Below, one piece after another: positions 49,102 to 58,117 of a stretch of 64,000 bases of DNA (positions are counted from its first letter, which is position 1; every line of letters begins with the position of its first letter). The position numbers and the translations under genes were made by a program. This DNA is from Aquisalimonas lutea (GTDB taxonomy: Bacteria; Pseudomonadota; Gammaproteobacteria; Nitrococcales; Aquisalimonadaceae): NCBI RefSeq assembly GCF_030409225.1, contig NZ_JAUFPK010000001.1:2223566-2287565 (forward strand). Reading direction: 5' to 3'. The notes under the pieces were generated by a model. The model saw nothing but the letters and a program-made list of their open reading frames with translations, was not told the origin of the DNA and ran no database searches.

Positions 49102-50283
49102 CTATCCGAGAGCCTTGGCGAGGCGCTCCATGGCCTTCTCCAGGTTCTCCATGCTGGTGGCGAAGGAGATCCGGGCGTAGCCCTCCAGGCCGAAGGCGGA
49201 GCCGGGCACCAGGGCGACGTTGGCCTCGTTGATCAGGTGCTCGGCCAGGGCCATGTCGTTCTTCAGGCCCAGGTTCTCGATGGCGCCCTGCACCCGCGGG
49301 AACGTGTAGAACGTGCCGTCGCCCTCCACGGCCTCGATGCCGCGGATGTTGTTGAGCGCGGTGACCACGAAGTCGTGGCGTTCCTTGAACGCCTTGAGCA
49401 TGGGCGCGATGCAGCCCTGGTCGCCGGTGAGCGCCGCCACGGAGGCGGCCTGGGCGATGGAGCACGGGTTGGACGTGCTCTGGGACTGGATCTTCTTCAT
49501 GGCGCCGATGACATCCGCCGGCCCGGCGGCGTAGCCGATGCGCCAGCCCGTCATGGAGTACCCCTTGGAGACGCCGTTGATGACGATGGTGCGCTCCTTG
49601 AGGCCGGGGCAGGCGTTGACGATGTTGGTGAACGGCTCCTCGGCCCACAGGATGTGCTCGTAGATGTCGTCGGTAAGCACCAGCGCCCGCGGGTAGTTCT
49701 CGAGCACGGCGCCCAGGGCCTCCAGCTCGGCGCGGCTGTAGGCCACCCCCGTGGGGTTGGACGGGCTGTTGAGGATCACCAGCCGGGTCTTGCTGGTCAG
49801 CGTGGCGTCCAGCTGCTCGGGGGTGATCTTGAAGCGCTGCTCCTTGGTGGCCTCGATCTCGCGCGGCACGGCGTCGGCGAGCAGGGCCATGTCCGGGTAC
49901 GACACCCAGTACGGGATCGGCACCACGACCTCGTCGTCCGGGTTCAGTACGGCCTGCATGACGTTGTAGATGCTGTGCTTGGCGCCGGCGGAGACCAGGA
50001 TCTGGTTGCCCTCGTAGTCCAGGCCGTTCTCCCGCGAGAGCTTCTGCTGCACCGCCTGCTTGAGCTCCGGGGTGCCGTCCACGGCGGTGTACTTGGTCTT
50101 GCCGGCGCGAATCGCCTCGATGGCCGCTTCTTTGATATGCTCCGGCGTGTCGAAATCAGGTTCCCCGGCGCCCAGGCCGATGATGTCCTGACCCGCTGCG
50201 CGAAGCTCTGCCGCCCGGGCCGTAACGGCCAGGGTGGGCGAGGGCTTGACGCGCTGAACCCGGTTGGCGAGGGAGTTGTCCAA
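49102..50283 (-). CDS. Aspartate aminotransferase (class I, AspC/AAT I-gamma type)
   Basis: A 393-residue PLP enzyme that interconverts aspartate and oxaloacetate with glutamate. The family start VQRVKPSPTLAVTARAAEL, IGLGAGEPDFDTPEHI, SPSNPTGVAYS, LTDDIYEH, and the PLP-lysine motif NGVSKGYSMTGWRIGYAAGP are all present, with the last Arg near the C-terminus in GYARISFATS. The likely start is a TTG at 50283 with GGAGG five bases upstream; earlier codons in the frame are not conserved in the family. It is divergent from uvrB. Confidence 0.93.
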   Translation of the reverse strand: MDNSLANRVQRVKPSPTLAVTARAAELRAAGQDIIGLGAGEPDFDTPEHIKEAAIEAIRAGKTKYTAVDGTPELKQAVQQKLSRENGLDYEGNQILVSAGAKHSIYNVMQAVLNPDDEVVVPIPYWVSYPDMALLADAVPREIEATKEQRFKITPEQLDATLTSKTRLVILNSPSNPTGVAYSRAELEALGAVLENYPRALVLTDDIYEHILWAEEPFTNIVNACPGLKERTIVINGVSKGYSMTGWRIGYAAGPADVIGAMKKIQSQSTSNPCSIAQAASVAALTGDQGCIAPMLKAFKERHDFVVTALNNIRGIEAVEGDGTFYTFPRVQGAIENLGLKNDMALAEHLINEANVALVPGSAFGLEGYARISFATSMENLEKAMERLAKALG

Positions 50284-50450
50284 GGCGACCTCCGACTGGT
50301 ACTGGGACTGGCTGCATGCGAATGCCCGGTCCGCTTCCCACGGACTCTGCCGGGCAATTTCCAACCGCCAATCATAGTTGAATTCGCCGGCAACATGAAG
50401 GCAACTGCGTTGTTCCCCTCGGGCACGAATGCCCCGCCGAGAGAGACCGA

Positions 50451-52481
50451 ATGAGCAAGCCGTTCCGCATGCATTCCGACTACGAGCCCGCCGGCGATCA
50501 GCCCCGGGCCATCAGCGAGCTCGTCGACGGCATCAACGACGGCCTCTATCATCAGACGCTGCTGGGCGTCACCGGCTCGGGCAAGACCTTCACCATGGCC
50601 AACATCGTCCAGGAGCTGCAGCGCCCGGCCCTGGTGCTGGCTCCGAACAAGACCCTGGCGGCGCAGCTCTACGGCGAGATGCGGGAGTTCTTCCCGGAGA
50701 ACGCCGTGGAGTACTTCGTCTCCTACTACGACTACTACCAGCCCGAGGCCTACGTGCCGTCGTCGGACACCTTCATCGAGAAGGACGCCTCGGTGAACGA
50801 GCACATCGAGCAGATGCGGCTGTCGGCCACCAAGGCCATCATGGAGCGGCGCGACACCATCATCGTGGCCTCTGTGTCGTCCATCTACGGCCTGGGTGAT
50901 CCCCAGGCGTACCTGAGCATGGTGCTGCACCTGGTCCGCGGCGACGTGGTGGACCAGCGCCAGATTCTGCGGCGGCTGGCCGAGCTGCAGTACACCCGCA
51001 ACGACACCGAGCTGCGCCGCGGCACCTACCGGGTGCGCGGCGAGGTGATCGACATCTTCCCGGCCGAGTCCGAGTCCGAAGCGGTGCGGGTGGAGCTGTT
51101 CGACGACGAGGTGGAGGCGCTGAGCTGGTTCGACCCGCTCACCGGCGAGTCCCTGCGCAAGGTCAGCCGGGTGACCGTCTACCCCAAGACGCACTACGTC
51201 ACCCCGCGCAAGACCATTGTCGATGCCATCGACGAGATCAAGGAGGAGCTGCGGGAGCGCCTGGCGGAGCTGCGCGCCAACGACAAGCTGCTGGAGGCCC
51301 AGCGGCTGGAGCAGCGCACCCGGTTCGACATCGAGATGATGCAGGAGCTGGGCTACTGCAACGGTATCGAGAACTACTCCCGCTATCTCTCGGGGCGCAA
51401 GCCCGGCGAGCCGCCGCCGACGTTGTTCGACTACCTGCCGCCGGACGCGCTGCTGTTCATCGACGAGTCCCACGTGACCATCCCGCAGATCGGCGGCATG
51501 TACCGGGGCGACCGGGCGCGCAAGACCACGCTGGTGGAGTACGGCTTCCGCCTGCCGTCGGCGCTGGACAACCGCCCCCTGCGTTTCGACGAGTGGGAGC
51601 GTCTGGCGCCGCAGATGGTGTTCGTCTCGGCCACGCCCGGGCCGTACGAGGAGCGGAACTCCGGTAAGGTGGTGGACCAGGTGGTGCGCCCCACGGGGCT
51701 GGTGGATCCGGCCGTGGAGGTGCGCCCGGCGAGCAGCCAGGTGGACGACCTGCTGAGCGAAGTCAGCGAGCGCACCGCCCGTAACGAGCGAGTGCTGGTG
51801 ACCACGCTGACCAAGCGTATGGCCGAGGACCTCACCGAGTACATGACCGAGAACGGGGTCAAGGTCCGCTACCTGCACTCGGACATCGACACCGTGGAGC
51901 GCATGGAGATCATCCGCGACCTGCGCCTGGGCACCTTCGACGTCCTGGTGGGGATCAACCTGCTGCGCGAGGGCCTGGACCTGCCCGAGGTGACCCTGGT
52001 GGCCATTCTCGATGCCGACAAGGAGGGGTTCCTGCGCTCGGCCCGGTCGCTGATCCAGACCATCGGCCGCGCGGCGCGCAATGTCGACGGCACCGCCATT
52101 CTCTATGCCGACCAGGTGACCGACTCCATGCGCGCCGCCATCGACGAGACCGAGCGCCGCCGGGGCCGGCAGATCGCCCACAACGAGGCTCACGGCATCA
52201 CGCCGCAGACCATCCGCAAGGCGGTGGCGGATGTCATGGAAAGCGGCGGCGCCGGCGTGCCCGAGCGCTCCGAGCGCACGGCGCAGGTGGCCGAGGAGGC
52301 TGCCCGCTACGCCGATTACACGCCGGCCCAGGCGGTCAAGCGCATCAAGGAGCTGGAGAAGGAGATGTACGCCCACGCCCGCAACCTGGAGTTCGAGGAC
52401 GCCGGGCGGCTGCGCGACGAGATCCGTCGCCTCGAGCAGTACGCCCTGGAGCGGCCGGACGTGGGAGCCAGCTCCGCCTGA
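50451..52481 (+). CDS. uvrB: Excinuclease ABC subunit B
   Basis: A 676-residue nucleotide-excision-repair helicase, normal length. Walker A is [12 protein letters not shown] (near residue 40), the DNA-clamping beta-hairpin is [21 protein letters not shown], motif II is [14 protein letters not shown], and motifs V-VI include [16 protein letters not shown] and [12 protein letters not shown]. The C-terminal UvrC-binding UVR domain is [23 protein letters not shown]. It acts with UvrA to verify lesions and recruit UvrC. No LexA box was recognised in the 50284-50450 promoter region. Confidence 0.97.
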   Translation: MSKPFRMHSDYEPAGDQPRAISELVDGINDGLYHQTLLGVTGSGKTFTMANIVQELQRPALVLAPNKTLAAQLYGEMREFFPENAVEYFVSYYDYYQPEAYVPSSDTFIEKDASVNEHIEQMRLSATKAIMERRDTIIVASVSSIYGLGDPQAYLSMVLHLVRGDVVDQRQILRRLAELQYTRNDTELRRGTYRVRGEVIDIFPAESESEAVRVELFDDEVEALSWFDPLTGESLRKVSRVTVYPKTHYVTPRKTIVDAIDEIKEELRERLAELRANDKLLEAQRLEQRTRFDIEMMQELGYCNGIENYSRYLSGRKPGEPPPTLFDYLPPDALLFIDESHVTIPQIGGMYRGDRARKTTLVEYGFRLPSALDNRPLRFDEWERLAPQMVFVSATPGPYEERNSGKVVDQVVRPTGLVDPAVEVRPASSQVDDLLSEVSERTARNERVLVTTLTKRMAEDLTEYMTENGVKVRYLHSDIDTVERMEIIRDLRLGTFDVLVGINLLREGLDLPEVTLVAILDADKEGFLRSARSLIQTIGRAARNVDGTAILYADQVTDSMRAAIDETERRRGRQIAHNEAHGITPQTIRKAVADVMESGGAGVPERSERTAQVAEEAARYADYTPAQAVKRIKELEKEMYAHARNLEFEDAGRLRDEIRRLEQYALERPDVGASSA

Positions 52482-52486
52482 GGCGG

Positions 52487-53701
52487 TCAGCGCTGCCCGG
52501 CGGTGGCGGCCAGCAGTGCCGCCGCCAGCGCGTAGGCGGCGAGCACCAGGGCCAGGGTGGTCGGCGCCATGCCCGCGTCCAGCAGGGCGCCCGCCAGCAC
52601 GGGGGAGACCGCCGTGGTCATGATCATGACGGCCTGGGCCAGCGCGCGGATGGCGCCCAGGTGGCGCGTCCCGTACAGCTCCGCCCAGAGGGCGCCCATG
52701 AGCGTCCCCGCCGTGCCCGCGCTCATGCCCATGAGGAACAGGTACACCGGCGCCGCCCAGGCGCCCGGCACCAGCGCCAGGGTAAGCAGCGCCAGCAGCA
52801 TCGGCACCAGCAGCAGGGGCACCAGCCGGCGCGCGCCCAGCCGGTCCACCAGCGGCCCCGCCAGCATCAATCCGAGCACGTGGGCGGTGCCGAAGGCGAG
52901 GAAGCTCGACGCCAGCCAGTCCAGCCCCCATCCCTTGGCCTCGGCCACCGGCACCTGGTGGAAGAACAAGGCCGTGACGATCAGCGGCGGCCCCATGATG
53001 GCTGGCATCAGGGCGTAGAACACCGGGTGGCGGAGGACGTCCCGCCGGCGCCAGTCGGTCCCGTCCGGCGTTGCGTTGTCGGCGTCGGACGCCACCTCCG
53101 CCTGCCAGGCGGACACGCGCTCGCTGTGACCGCGCAGCAGCCACAGCGCCAGGGGCACCATGGCCACGGCCAGGACCACGGCGGCGGCCAGCCAGGTGGT
53201 GCGCCAGCCCAGCAGGCCGGTGGCGGCCACCAGGGTCATGGGCATCACCGCTTCGGCCAGGGGCAGGCCCAGCATGGCGATGCTCACGGCGCGCCCGCGC
53301 TCGGCCCGGAAGTACCGGCCCATGGTGGTCTGCGCCACGTGGACCATCATGCCCTGGCCGCTGAGGCGCAGCAGGTAGAAGGCCACCAGCAGCACCAGCA
53401 CCCCGTGGGCGCCGGCGAGCAGGGCGCAGCCCGCCGCCGCGGTGGCCAGCACCCCGGCGGTGACCAGGCGCAGGTCGCGGGTGTCCACGACCCGCCCGGC
53501 GCGGACCAGAGTGGCCGCGCTGGCCAGGGTGGCCAGGGAGTAGATCAGCCCGTAGCCGGTGTTGCCGAGCTCCAGGGCCTCGCGCACGTGGCCGCCGAAA
53601 AGCGAGATGAGAAACGTCTGCCCGAAGCTGGACAGACCGGTGAGCACAACGCCGAAGGCGAGCAGGCGAGGGTGGTTGAGAAGCAGGTCGCGGACGCTCA
53701 C
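52487..53701 (-). CDS. MFS transporter
   Basis: A 404-residue, twelve-helix major facilitator protein. The loop 2-3 signature (AGRVVDTRDLRLV) and the inter-half loop (RRRDVLRHPVFYALMP) are visible. The start (LAFGVVLTGLSSFGQTFLISLFGG) resembles the oxalate/formate or UhpT-like subfamily, but the substrate is not predictable. It converges on uvrB with five bases between the stops and is divergent from the deacetylase-like gene at 53837. Confidence 0.87.
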   Translation of the reverse strand: MSVRDLLLNHPRLLAFGVVLTGLSSFGQTFLISLFGGHVREALELGNTGYGLIYSLATLASAATLVRAGRVVDTRDLRLVTAGVLATAAAGCALLAGAHGVLVLLVAFYLLRLSGQGMMVHVAQTTMGRYFRAERGRAVSIAMLGLPLAEAVMPMTLVAATGLLGWRTTWLAAAVVLAVAMVPLALWLLRGHSERVSAWQAEVASDADNATPDGTDWRRRDVLRHPVFYALMPAIMGPPLIVTALFFHQVPVAEAKGWGLDWLASSFLAFGTAHVLGLMLAGPLVDRLGARRLVPLLLVPMLLALLTLALVPGAWAAPVYLFLMGMSAGTAGTLMGALWAELYGTRHLGAIRALAQAVMIMTTAVSPVLAGALLDAGMAPTTLALVLAAYALAAALLAATAGQR

Positions 53702-53836
53702 GGGGCGGCTCCAGCGGCGGTGAAGGCGGGCAGGATAGAGGCTGGACGCGCGAAGTCAACGGCAGTGGTTCCTTTGGTGCGCCCGGGTGTGGTATTGAGG
53801 GCCTTTCGAACGCAGACCACCTGGGGGAGTAGCGAA

Positions 53837-54856
53837 GTGAAAGCGTTTTTCGACTCGAAGCAGGACGGCCATATCCCGCGCAGCTACCTGTCCCGCGGCC
53901 AGATGCGCACGCCGCTGGAGATCCCCGAGCGCACCGGGTATATCCTCCAGGGCCTGGAAAGCGTCGGTATCCCCGTGGAGCAGCCCGCGGATCACGGCAT
54001 GCGGGGCATCAACCGCGTGCACGACCTGGGCTACCTGCGCTTCCTGGAGAACGCCCATCGCCGCTGGACGGCCGGACCCGATGACTGGGGCGACGAGGTC
54101 ATGTCCAACGTCTTCGTGCGCTCGCCGAACCCGCTGCGGGGGATCCTGGCGGAGTCGGCCTGCTACCAGGCCGACGGCAGCTGCCCCATCGGCGAGAAGA
54201 CCTGGGAGGCCGCCTACTGGTCCGCCCAGACGGCGCTGAGCGCGGCCGACGAGCTGCTCGCCGGTGCCCAGTCCGCCTACGCTGTCTGCCGGCCGCCGGG
54301 CCACCACGCGCGCAAGGATGCCGCCGGCGGTTTCTGCTACCTGAACAACGCCGCCATCGCCACCGAGGCGCTGAAGGAGCGCTTCCCGCGCATCGCCATC
54401 CTGGACCCGGACATGCACCACGGCCAGGGCATCCAGGAGATCTTCTACGACCGCGACGACGTGCTCTACATCTCCATCCATGGCGATACCACCAACTTCT
54501 ACCCGGTGGTCAGCGGCCACGAGGACGAGCGCGGTACCGGCGCCGGCTACGGGCACACCATCAACCTGCCCATTGCGCACGGTTCCCCGGAAGAGACCTT
54601 CTTCGACCGCCTGGAGACGGCGCTGCACGCCATCAAGGTGTTCGAGCCGGATGCCCTGGTGGTGACCCTGGGCTTCGATATCTACGAGAACGACCCGCAG
54701 GCGAAGGTCGCCGTCTCCCATGAGGGATTCAACCGTCTCGGCCGGGCAGTGGGTGCAGTGCCGGGTCCCTTGCTGGTGGTGCAGGAGGGCGGCTACCACC
54801 TGGAGAGCCTCACCGAGAATACCCGGCAGTTCTTCTCCGGGCTGCAACAGGGCTGA
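53837..54856 (+). CDS. Histone deacetylase/acetylpolyamine amidohydrolase family protein
   Basis: A 339-residue zinc amidohydrolase. Family residues are the tandem His of RPPGHHARKDAAGGFCYLNN, zinc ligands Asp and His in DPDMHHGQGIQEIFY and Asp in LGFDIYENDP, and the catalytic Tyr in EGGYHLESL. It likely deacetylates polyamines or protein lysines. The GTG at 53837 with GGGGGAG upstream begins VKAFFDSKQDGHIPRSYLSRG, the usual family N-terminus; the longer open frame before it is antisense overlap with the MFS gene. Confidence 0.92.
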   Translation: MKAFFDSKQDGHIPRSYLSRGQMRTPLEIPERTGYILQGLESVGIPVEQPADHGMRGINRVHDLGYLRFLENAHRRWTAGPDDWGDEVMSNVFVRSPNPLRGILAESACYQADGSCPIGEKTWEAAYWSAQTALSAADELLAGAQSAYAVCRPPGHHARKDAAGGFCYLNNAAIATEALKERFPRIAILDPDMHHGQGIQEIFYDRDDVLYISIHGDTTNFYPVVSGHEDERGTGAGYGHTINLPIAHGSPEETFFDRLETALHAIKVFEPDALVVTLGFDIYENDPQAKVAVSHEGFNRLGRAVGAVPGPLLVVQEGGYHLESLTENTRQFFSGLQQG

Positions 54857-54871
54857 CTCCGGCGGGCGGTC

Positions 54872-55789
54872 TCAGGCGGGGCCGCCCGCGGCCAGGCGGA
54901 TGGCATCGCGCACGGACTCCGCGGCCTCGCGGAACAGCCGGCGCTCGGTGTCGTTCATCCCCGGCTGCAGGAGCTTGCGCACGCCGCCGCGCCCCACCAC
55001 GGCGGGCACGCTCAGGGCCACGTCGCGCTCGCCCAGGTAGCCGTCCAGGCGCTGGCTCACCGGGAAGGTCTGGCGGGTGTCGAAGGCCATGGCCTCGATG
55101 AGCAGCGAGCCGGCCATGGCCACGGCGTGGCTGGTATAGCCCTTGTTCCGCAGGATGGCGTAGCCGGCGTGGACCACCTCCCGGAACATCGCCTGGCGCG
55201 CCGGCGTGTTCTCCAGGTGCTCGCCGCCGGCCTGGGCCGAGCTCATCACCGGGAACTGCGCCGGGCCGTGCTCGCCCATGACGTAGGCGCGCAGGTCGAA
55301 CGGGTTGATGCCCACCTCCCGCGACAGCATGGCGCGGAAACGCGCGGAATCCACCAGCGTGCCGCAGCCCAGCACCCGCTCCGGCGGAAAGCCGGTTTGC
55401 TCCACCGCGTAGTAGCTCAGCACGTCCACCGGGTTGGAGAGAATCACCAGGCAGGCATGCGGTGCCGCCCGGGCGAAGCGCGGCAGCAGCTCGCGGCACA
55501 GGTCGACGTTCTCCGGCCCCAGCAGCCGCCGGTCGGACTCCCCCGGCGGCAGCGGGCGTGAGGCGCAGAGGGCGATCACGTCAGCGCCGGCGAACGCCTC
55601 CGGCGGGCCGGCGGTGACCTCCATGCGCCGCTGGGTGAACGCCAGGGCGTGCTCCAGGTCCAGGGCCTCGCCCTCGGCCACCGCCTGCTGGCGGTTGTAG
55701 AGCACCAGCTCGTCGCCGATGCCGCGGTGGACCAGAGTATAGGCCAGCGCCGATCCCACCCGGCCCGTGCCGATGATGCCGATCTTCAT
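54872..55789 (-). CDS. Lactate/malate dehydrogenase family protein
   Basis: A 305-residue NAD-dependent 2-hydroxyacid dehydrogenase fold: MKIGIIGTGRVGSALAYTL is the nucleotide-binding start, VILSNPVDVLSYY, GTLVDSARFRAML (with the carboxylate-binding Arg) and YVMGEHGPAQFP (catalytic His) are typical. The active-site loop reads ASRPLPPGESDRRLL, lacking both the Gln of lactate dehydrogenases and the Arg pattern of malate dehydrogenases at the specificity position, so the substrate is uncertain. GGGAGGCG precedes the ATG at 55789. It converges on the deacetylase gene. Confidence 0.88.
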   Translation of the reverse strand: MKIGIIGTGRVGSALAYTLVHRGIGDELVLYNRQQAVAEGEALDLEHALAFTQRRMEVTAGPPEAFAGADVIALCASRPLPPGESDRRLLGPENVDLCRELLPRFARAAPHACLVILSNPVDVLSYYAVEQTGFPPERVLGCGTLVDSARFRAMLSREVGINPFDLRAYVMGEHGPAQFPVMSSAQAGGEHLENTPARQAMFREVVHAGYAILRNKGYTSHAVAMAGSLLIEAMAFDTRQTFPVSQRLDGYLGERDVALSVPAVVGRGGVRKLLQPGMNDTERRLFREAAESVRDAIRLAAGGPA

Positions 55790-56101
55790 GTCCGCCTCCC
55801 GTTGCGCCTCCCATGGTAGCCCCCCTGGGCGGCCGTAGCGACCGCCACCGCCGCGCGTCCGGCCGCGACGGATGTGCGTCCACGGACAAGTCAGCGGCGC
55901 TCGCGGAACAGGCGCACGCGCCGCCGAAACGGCCCTTCCGGAATCTGTCGCGGGCACCAAAGGGCGCGTCGCACATGAGCGCCCGGCGCCCCGTCAGCGC
56001 GCATAGCATCTCTCCCAGTGACGGCGTCGAGGGCCGCAGTCACGGCAGCCGAGCCCATGGGCAACAACGGGTACAACGAGTCACGGCGAGAGGTTTCAGT
56101 G
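55790..56101. other. Divergent promoter region without a gene
   Basis: This 312-base GC-rich interval separates the leftward dehydrogenase and rightward GcvT-family genes. No coherent reading frame, riboswitch core or clear palindrome was found; short open frames here are GC-driven. Confidence 0.45.
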
Positions 56102-57418
56102 ATGGCCAGCAGCAACTTGAACTATCAGGACACGGTGGATCAGAGCGACCGCAAGGTGCCGTTCAATCTACGCCAGACGGGCGATCCGGGGATCCAGCTC
56201 CTCATCTCCAACCGCGTGCGCAAGTCCGCCTACTGGCACCTGTCCTGCGAGGCGGGCTGCTGGCGGGCGACGGTGTACAACCGCATGTATCACCCGCGCG
56301 GGTACGTGCGCCCCGAGGACGGCGGCGCCATGGTGGAGTACCGCGCCCTGGTCAACGACGTCACCCTGTGGAACGTCGCCGTGGAGCGGCCCATCCGCGT
56401 CAAGGGCCCGGACGCCGAGGCGTTCTGCAACTTCGTCTGCACCCGGGACATGACCCGCGTGCCGCCCATGAAGGGGCGCTACGTGATCCTCTGCAACGAG
56501 CAGGGCAAGGTGCTCAACGACCCGGTCATGCTGCGCCTGGCCGACGACGAGTTCTGGTTCACCATCAGCGACTCCGATCTCATGCTGTGGTTCCAGGGCG
56601 TCAACGTCATGGCGAAGTACGACGTCACCATCGAGGAGATCGACGTCTGCCCGCTGCAGATCCAGGGACCGAAGTCCGAGGCGCTGATGGTCGACCTGGT
56701 GGGCGAGGAAGTCCGCGAGGTGCCGTACTACGGCCTGATGCACGCGCAGATCGACGGCGTCGACTGCCTGGTGTCGCAGACGGGCTTCACCGGCGAGAAG
56801 GGCTACGAGGTCTACGCCTACGACTCGACGCTGAACGCCGAGAAGGTCTGGAACACCATCCGCGAGGTGGGCGAGAAGCACAACCTGATGGTGATCGCGC
56901 CGGCCCATCATCGCCGCATCGCCGCCGGCATCCTGTCCTACGGCCAGGACCTGGACCACGAGACCAACCCGTTCCAGTGCTACCTGGGGCACATGGTGCC
57001 CAAGTCCAAGGAGGCGGACTACATCGGCAAGCAGGCGCTGGAGCAGACGCGGGAGCTGGTCAACGCGGGCAAGCACCCGTTCCGGCATACCCTGGTGGGG
57101 CTGAAGATCGGCGGCAAGCCCATCGAGGACTATGCCCCCGACTTCTGGCTGGTCAGCGACGAGAGCAGCGACGAGCCCATCGGCTGGATCACCTCGCCGT
57201 GGTATTCGCCGGAGCTGGAGACCAACATCGCCATGGCCTACGTGCCGGTGGAGAAATCCGAGCTGGGCACCCGGCTGCAGGCCTGGCTGCCGGAGGAGTA
57301 CCTGAACTACCCCGGTCATCCCGAGCACGCCGAGGTGGTGCAGATGCCGTTCCGGCCGTCGGTGAACATGAGCTCCCGCGAGCGCGCCAAGTCCGAGGGC
57401 CGGGACTACGCTTACTGA
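56102..57418 (+). CDS. GcvT/DmdA-family folate-dependent methyltransferase-like protein
   Basis: A 438-residue aminomethyltransferase-fold protein. Characteristic segments are LWNVAVERPIRVKGPDAEAFCNFVCTRDM, KGRYVILCNEQGKVLNDPVMLRL, VCPLQIQGPKSEALM, VSQTGFTGEKGYEVYAY and APAHHRRIAAGILSYG, followed by a C-terminal GcvT barrel domain. Relatives include glycine-cleavage T protein and the DMSP demethylase DmdA, which transfer one-carbon units to tetrahydrofolate. The N-terminal 60 residues are longer than in DmdA. No gcvH or gcvP is nearby, so a dedicated demethylase role is more likely than glycine cleavage. Confidence 0.85.
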   Translation: MASSNLNYQDTVDQSDRKVPFNLRQTGDPGIQLLISNRVRKSAYWHLSCEAGCWRATVYNRMYHPRGYVRPEDGGAMVEYRALVNDVTLWNVAVERPIRVKGPDAEAFCNFVCTRDMTRVPPMKGRYVILCNEQGKVLNDPVMLRLADDEFWFTISDSDLMLWFQGVNVMAKYDVTIEEIDVCPLQIQGPKSEALMVDLVGEEVREVPYYGLMHAQIDGVDCLVSQTGFTGEKGYEVYAYDSTLNAEKVWNTIREVGEKHNLMVIAPAHHRRIAAGILSYGQDLDHETNPFQCYLGHMVPKSKEADYIGKQALEQTRELVNAGKHPFRHTLVGLKIGGKPIEDYAPDFWLVSDESSDEPIGWITSPWYSPELETNIAMAYVPVEKSELGTRLQAWLPEEYLNYPGHPEHAEVVQMPFRPSVNMSSRERAKSEGRDYAY

Positions 57419-57505
57419 GAAGCCGGTTTGTTTCTCCTCTCGATTGGCGGGGAGCGGTGCTTGTGCCGCTCCCCGCACCTTTCTTGACCCCCGCAGCACA
57501 CTCGA

Positions 57506-57958
57506 TCAGATCCAGCGCCGCACCTGCTGCATGTAGGTGCGGAACGCGTCACCGAAGCGGGCCGTGAGCGCGCGCTCTTCCGGCAGGATCTGGAAGCGCT
57601 GGATGACGAGCATGAACGCCGGCAGAAGAAGCGCCGCCGGCACGTTGCCCAGGTAGATCAGCCACCCGGTGAGCATGAGAGCATCCGCGAGATAGATGGG
57701 ATTGCGGCTGAGCCGGTAGATGCCGCTGGCCACCAGCGTTTCGCTGGATTCCGGGTGCATGGGGTTGATGGTGGTGCGGTGCCGTCGCAGCTCGACGGCG
57801 GCGAGCAGCAGGAGCGCGAGTCCGCCCGCGGCGACGGCCAGGCCCAGCCATCCTTGCCCGGGCAAGCGAACGGACAGACCCGGCGTCACGTAAGCCACCA
57901 GCCACATCAGGGCGGCCGTCACGAGCATCACCACGGGTGGCGGCAGGAACCGGTGCAT
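57506..57958 (-). CDS. ICMT/PEMT-like membrane methyltransferase family protein
   Basis: A 150-residue integral membrane protein of the isoprenylcysteine carboxyl methyltransferase-like family: helices VVMLVTAALMWLVAYVT and GLAVAAGGLALLLLAAVELR, then TINPMHPESSETLVASGIYR, LSRNPIYLADALMLTGW and the C-terminal EERALTARFGDAFRTYMQQV motif that binds SAM. Bacterial members have unknown acceptors. The ATG at 57958 begins the first hydrophobic helix; upstream codons are non-coding. It is divergent from recC. Confidence 0.86.
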   Translation of the reverse strand: MHRFLPPPVVMLVTAALMWLVAYVTPGLSVRLPGQGWLGLAVAAGGLALLLLAAVELRRHRTTINPMHPESSETLVASGIYRLSRNPIYLADALMLTGWLIYLGNVPAALLLPAFMLVIQRFQILPEERALTARFGDAFRTYMQQVRRWI

Positions 57959-58117
57959 GGTCGTTCCCCTTTCGTCTTGTACGTTGCGTCCGCCCTCGGG
58001 CCCGGAATGATGCGCGACTTCCGGGGCGGCTGCAACGGCGTGCACGTCCGCCGCTTGCGTCCGGCTGAGCGGCTGTCACCATAGGTCGCGCAACCCGGTT
58101 CAGGCAGGACGGCCCAA

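Noticed and set aside
50284-50450. Possible LexA box before uvrB
   Set aside because: CTG-like triplets are present but no CTG-N10-CAG arrangement matching the consensus was found.
49944-53759. A 1271-codon open frame antisense to uvrB and crossing neighbouring genes
   Set aside because: It covers uvrB fully in antisense and partial genes on the same strand in another frame; no protein family fits.
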